DNA of 64,000 bases. It comes from JACKDX01 sp964640175 (lineage in GTDB: Bacteria > Myxococcota_A > Polyangia > Polyangiales > GCA-016699535). Numbering within the stretch: position 1 is the stretch's first letter; each line of letters opens with the position of its first letter. The position numbers and the translations under genes are program-made. Below, piece after piece: positions 61,486 through 64,000 of the stretch. The notes beneath the pieces are model-generated. The model had not been told where the DNA came from. It saw nothing but the letters and a program-made list of their open reading frames with translations, and searched no databases. Location of the stretch: NCBI GenBank assembly GCA_964640175.1, contig CAZXFW010000012.1:1-64000 (forward strand), given 5' to 3'.

Positions 61486-62027
61486 CCCAACACTGGGATA
61501 AGGCGCCTCCACAGTGCGCTGACATCCCTTTCCACGATTAATTGATCCATCAGCGCTTCGGGGACAAATGCTTCGCGTGCCATGCGCTCAAACACGTCAA
61601 GCAATGCCTTGAAGTATCCTTCGGTATTAAGCAGCGCAATGGGTTTGTGGTGCAGCCCAAGTTGAAGCCATGTGATCATTTCCGTGATCTCTTCCAACGT
61701 CCCCATGCCTCCTGGCAATGCAACAAATGCATCCGCAAGCATGGCCATCGTTGCTTTGCGTGTATGAAGATCGGGCACTACCCGAAGTTCCGTAATGCGT
61801 GGATGCGCAATCTCCTTGTGCATTAAGCATTCCGGGATAACACCTATTACTTCCCCGCCAGCTTGCATCACCGTATCTGCCAATACCCCCATTAGCCCTC
61901 GCGAGGCTCCCCCGTACACCAGCGTTGTTTTGGAGGCGGCAATGGCTTTGCCCATCTCAACGGTAGCTTGTTGATACACGTCGAGGCGCCCCGGACGCGA
62001 GCCGCAGTAGACACACACTCGTCTCAT
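61482..62027 (-). CDS. LOG family protein (cytokinin riboside 5'-monophosphate phosphoribohydrolase type)
   Basis: Rossmann-like nucleotide-binding protein of the TIGR00730/LOG family, 181 aa. Motifs: VCVYCGSRPG, LVYGGASRGLMG, the signature PGGMGTLEEITEMITWLQ, and the catalytic Arg/Glu in RKATMAMLADAF. Bacterial members hydrolyse AMP or related nucleotides; the true substrate here is unknown. The ATG at 62027 gives the normal length; a start at 62087 would add 20 residues and would directly abut the divergent metal transporter gene. Confidence 0.9.
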   Translation of the reverse strand: MRRVCVYCGSRPGRLDVYQQATVEMGKAIAASKTTLVYGGASRGLMGVLADTVMQAGGEVIGVIPECLMHKEIAHPRITELRVVPDLHTRKATMAMLADAFVALPGGMGTLEEITEMITWLQLGLHHKPIALLNTEGYFKALLDVFERMAREAFVPEALMDQLIVERDVSALWRRLIPVLG

Positions 62028-62087
62028 CACGTCTTGTCTTACCCGAAGGAAGGATATACATCGAGACCTTTCTCGAAGAAACTCCAA

Positions 62088-63896
62088 ATGATACTCGCTT
62101 TTGTGATTACCACATTGTCAGTCAGCATAGGCATTGCCGTTGGACTGATCGGTGAAAAACACACACCCTATGTTCGGCCCGTTCAAACGTTTGCCCTTAC
62201 TGCAGCATTGGCCGTCGTGTTGGTCCAACTGTTGCCAGAAGCCATGGCGGAGCTTGGCATTGCAGGGCTAGGCGCGTTTGTAGTGGCATTGGCCGTGCCC
62301 ACACTGTTGGAATGGCTTTATACCCACTTACTCAAAGCCAGAGTGTCTTATGCAGTGGACGATCACCGCGTGGGCCTCGAGCTTGCGTTTGCAGGGCTCG
62401 CACTTCATCAATTTGGCGATGGACTTGCGATTGGAACGTACCTCACGAGTGCACAGACCCGCGTGCCTATCACAGTCCTTTGGGCGTTTTCATCCCATTC
62501 TATTCCTGTGATTGCTCTGGCAACACTGGCATGTAGAACACGCCTCGGCTCGCGTGCCGCTGTCCTCAGAGGGACAGGGTTTATCGCAGCAACCCTGGCA
62601 GGCATTGCGGTCTGTGGGTTTGTTCCAGACACGGTCACTCACCGCTACGCCCCATGGGCAGCCGCCGCAGTCAGCGGCTTACTTATTCATATCGTCGCTC
62701 ACGACGTCACACACACCAAAGACACAACGCCTCTTTACCGTGGACTCGACTTCGTGGCGTTTGGTGTAGGGATCTTGCTGGCCTATCTCAGCATGTATGG
62801 CTCTCATGACGACAGCGCTGCCACATCCCACATGCAACACGCCATCATGAACGCTTGGATAAGGCTGACGATCGATTCCTCTCCTTCGTTACTCATCGGC
62901 TTAGGCATTGCTGCCATAATTCAAATGTGGGGCTCTCGGTTACCTTTGAAATGGCTGGGCCAAGGAAGCACATTCCGCCAAGCCGTCCGTGGCGCCTTTA
63001 TCGGAGCGCCCTTGCCCATCTGCGCCTGTGGGGTGCTTCCCATCACAGAATCCTTGCGTCAACGCGGCGCACGCGCAGCACTTCTCGTTGCCTTTCTCAT
63101 TGCGGCGCCAGAGCTTGGCATCGAATCGTTTGCACTGACAGGGCGATTTTTGGGATGGCCTTTTGCAGTCATCCGTCTCGCTGCCGCTGTCACGGTAGCA
63201 ATTATCACCGCGCTCGCCGTGGCACGATGGAGCATGCGTGATTCCCATCCTTCCGCATCCCATACTCATTCCACAGCGTTAGGACCTGAAGAACCTGGCA
63301 CGCCTCTGGTAAAGCGCTTTTCACGTAACTTGGACGAGTTATTGTATACCATTGGCCCCTGGACATTTGCTGGCTTGGTCATCGCAGCCTATGTCGAAGC
63401 GGTGCTTCCAGAAGGATCCTTACAACAGCTTGCAACGAGCGGCATGGATGTCGTCGTCATCACACTGCTTGCAGTGCCAAGCTATGTGTGCGCGGCCTCT
63501 GCCACACCGTTGGCTGCCGTGCTCATGCAAAAGGGGCTTTCAACCGGAGCTGCGCTCACTGCGCTTTTGTTGGGGCCTGCCACCAATATTGCAACCGTAG
63601 GCTTTTTACGCACGCAGTTTGGGTTACGCGCGATGATTGCCGGCTTGAGCGCTCTTGTCTTAAGCACGTGGGCTTTTGCCTATGCCTTGAATTTGAGCCC
63701 CGTCCCTTTGACCACAGAGTACCAGGTCACAAGCCACCCAGAACACCTTCACCCTTTGACACTGATGCTCACTGCGCTCTTATGCGTGCTCATATTGCGT
63801 AGCATGTGGCACCATGGGATTGGACCGTGGTTTCGTACGTTGGGAGATTTTTTGGCCATCTCCGACAAAGACCACGGCCACGCCCATGATCACTAA
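62088..63896 (+). CDS. Fused ZIP-like / DUF318-type (SO_0444, ArsP-like) metal permease
   Basis: A 602-aa multi-pass protein that joins two transporter types. The N-terminal part (about 1-240) resembles ZIP metal transporters: HQFGDGLAIGTYL looks like the ZIP TM4 signature, and SHSIPVIALA like the TM5 motif with the usual Glu replaced by Ser. The C-terminal part (about 255-590) is a permease of the DUF318 group, with GAPLPICACGVLPITESLRQRGA and LLLGPATNIATVGFL, related to Cu/Zn efflux and ArsP families. The tail DKDHGHAHDH is His-rich, fitting metal handling. Start ATG at 62088, 60 bases from the divergent LOG gene. Confidence 0.8.
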   Translation: MILAFVITTLSVSIGIAVGLIGEKHTPYVRPVQTFALTAALAVVLVQLLPEAMAELGIAGLGAFVVALAVPTLLEWLYTHLLKARVSYAVDDHRVGLELAFAGLALHQFGDGLAIGTYLTSAQTRVPITVLWAFSSHSIPVIALATLACRTRLGSRAAVLRGTGFIAATLAGIAVCGFVPDTVTHRYAPWAAAAVSGLLIHIVAHDVTHTKDTTPLYRGLDFVAFGVGILLAYLSMYGSHDDSAATSHMQHAIMNAWIRLTIDSSPSLLIGLGIAAIIQMWGSRLPLKWLGQGSTFRQAVRGAFIGAPLPICACGVLPITESLRQRGARAALLVAFLIAAPELGIESFALTGRFLGWPFAVIRLAAAVTVAIITALAVARWSMRDSHPSASHTHSTALGPEEPGTPLVKRFSRNLDELLYTIGPWTFAGLVIAAYVEAVLPEGSLQQLATSGMDVVVITLLAVPSYVCAASATPLAAVLMQKGLSTGAALTALLLGPATNIATVGFLRTQFGLRAMIAGLSALVLSTWAFAYALNLSPVPLTTEYQVTSHPEHLHPLTLMLTALLCVLILRSMWHHGIGPWFRTLGDFLAISDKDHGHAHDH

Positions 63897-64000
63897 GGTA
63901 TCCGCTGCTGACCTGAACGGCGCTGCAGGCCCTCCGGTCTGTGCACTTGTTGGGGCCAGTGGGTCCTGTACAGGTCTCCGACGCTTATCTCGCGCAGGCG
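63886..64000 (+). CDS. Start of a possible gene, cut by the window edge
   Basis: An ATG at 63886 overlaps the transporter stop by 11 bases and opens a frame that runs to the end of the window (38 codons). The stretch VCALVGASGSCTG recalls a nucleotide-binding P-loop but lacks the Lys. Codon use is unremarkable. It could be a real gene coupled to the transporter or a chance frame. Confidence 0.35.
   Translation, partial: MITKVSAADLNGAAGPPVCALVGASGSCTGLRRLSRAG

Overview
The window looks like chromosomal DNA from a member of the Myxococcota or a close deltaproteobacterial relative, at roughly 50% GC. The best evidence is a pair of polarity-switch genes, mglB and mglA, whose products are very close to the Myxococcus xanthus proteins as I remember them. 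Supporting evidence is a pilT-pilC-pilS block, an rpoN-hpf-rapZ block, and many FHA, PP2C, PEGA and TPR proteins. No phage, plasmid or insertion sequence was recognised. Genes are dense and both strands are used.

Layout. 0-9.3 kb: a lipoprotein, a P-type cation ATPase, a bifunctional proline catabolic enzyme (PutA type) and mglB-mglA followed by a GH113-like glycosidase. 9.4-16.5 kb: ftsE-ftsX-envC-like cell division genes, an unknown protein, panB-panC with a cNMP-binding protein, then (minus strand) a previously unlisted 44-aa Arg/Lys-rich protein coupled to a PPDK regulatory protein. 16.6-25.7 kb: a membrane protein, rpoN-hpf-rapZ, and a minus-strand operon amidase-glnD-TPR-redoxin. 25.7-36.6 kb: a PEGA protein, purM-purN-oxidoreductase, pilT-pilC-pilS, and the partial tryptophan operon trpG-trpD-trpC. 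36.7-44.9 kb: an unknown single-pass protein, a NifU-like protein, an MCE/MlaD protein, uppP, manC-manB, a tail-anchored unknown and an outer-membrane-like protein. 44.9-51.2 kb: gyrA, a SPOR protein, a second PilT-like ATPase, a cyclophilin and a eukaryote-like 6-phosphofructo-2-kinase/fructose-2,6-bisphosphatase. 51.3-55.5 kb: a more accessory stretch with a photolyase, a GH5 glycosidase that lacks an ordinary start codon, a repeat-rich gap, and a HigBA module whose toxin is cut by a nonsense codon. 55.5-64 kb: an FHA/PP2C/FHA-protease signalling cluster, a very acidic protein, tRNA-Thr(CGT), corA, a LOG-family protein and a fused ZIP/permease metal transporter.

How the genes fit together. 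MglA/MglB, the two PilT ATPases, PilC and PilS point to type IV pilus motility with reversals, and RpoN is the sigma factor such sensors usually work through. FtsEX-EnvC, the amidase, the SPOR protein and UppP form a cell envelope and division theme. ManC/ManB make GDP-mannose precursors, while two exported glycosidases may act on mannan-like polymers. The most unusual items are the PFK-2/FBPase-2 enzyme, the ZIP/permease fusion, the 44-aa basic protein, and the palindromic leader of mglBA.
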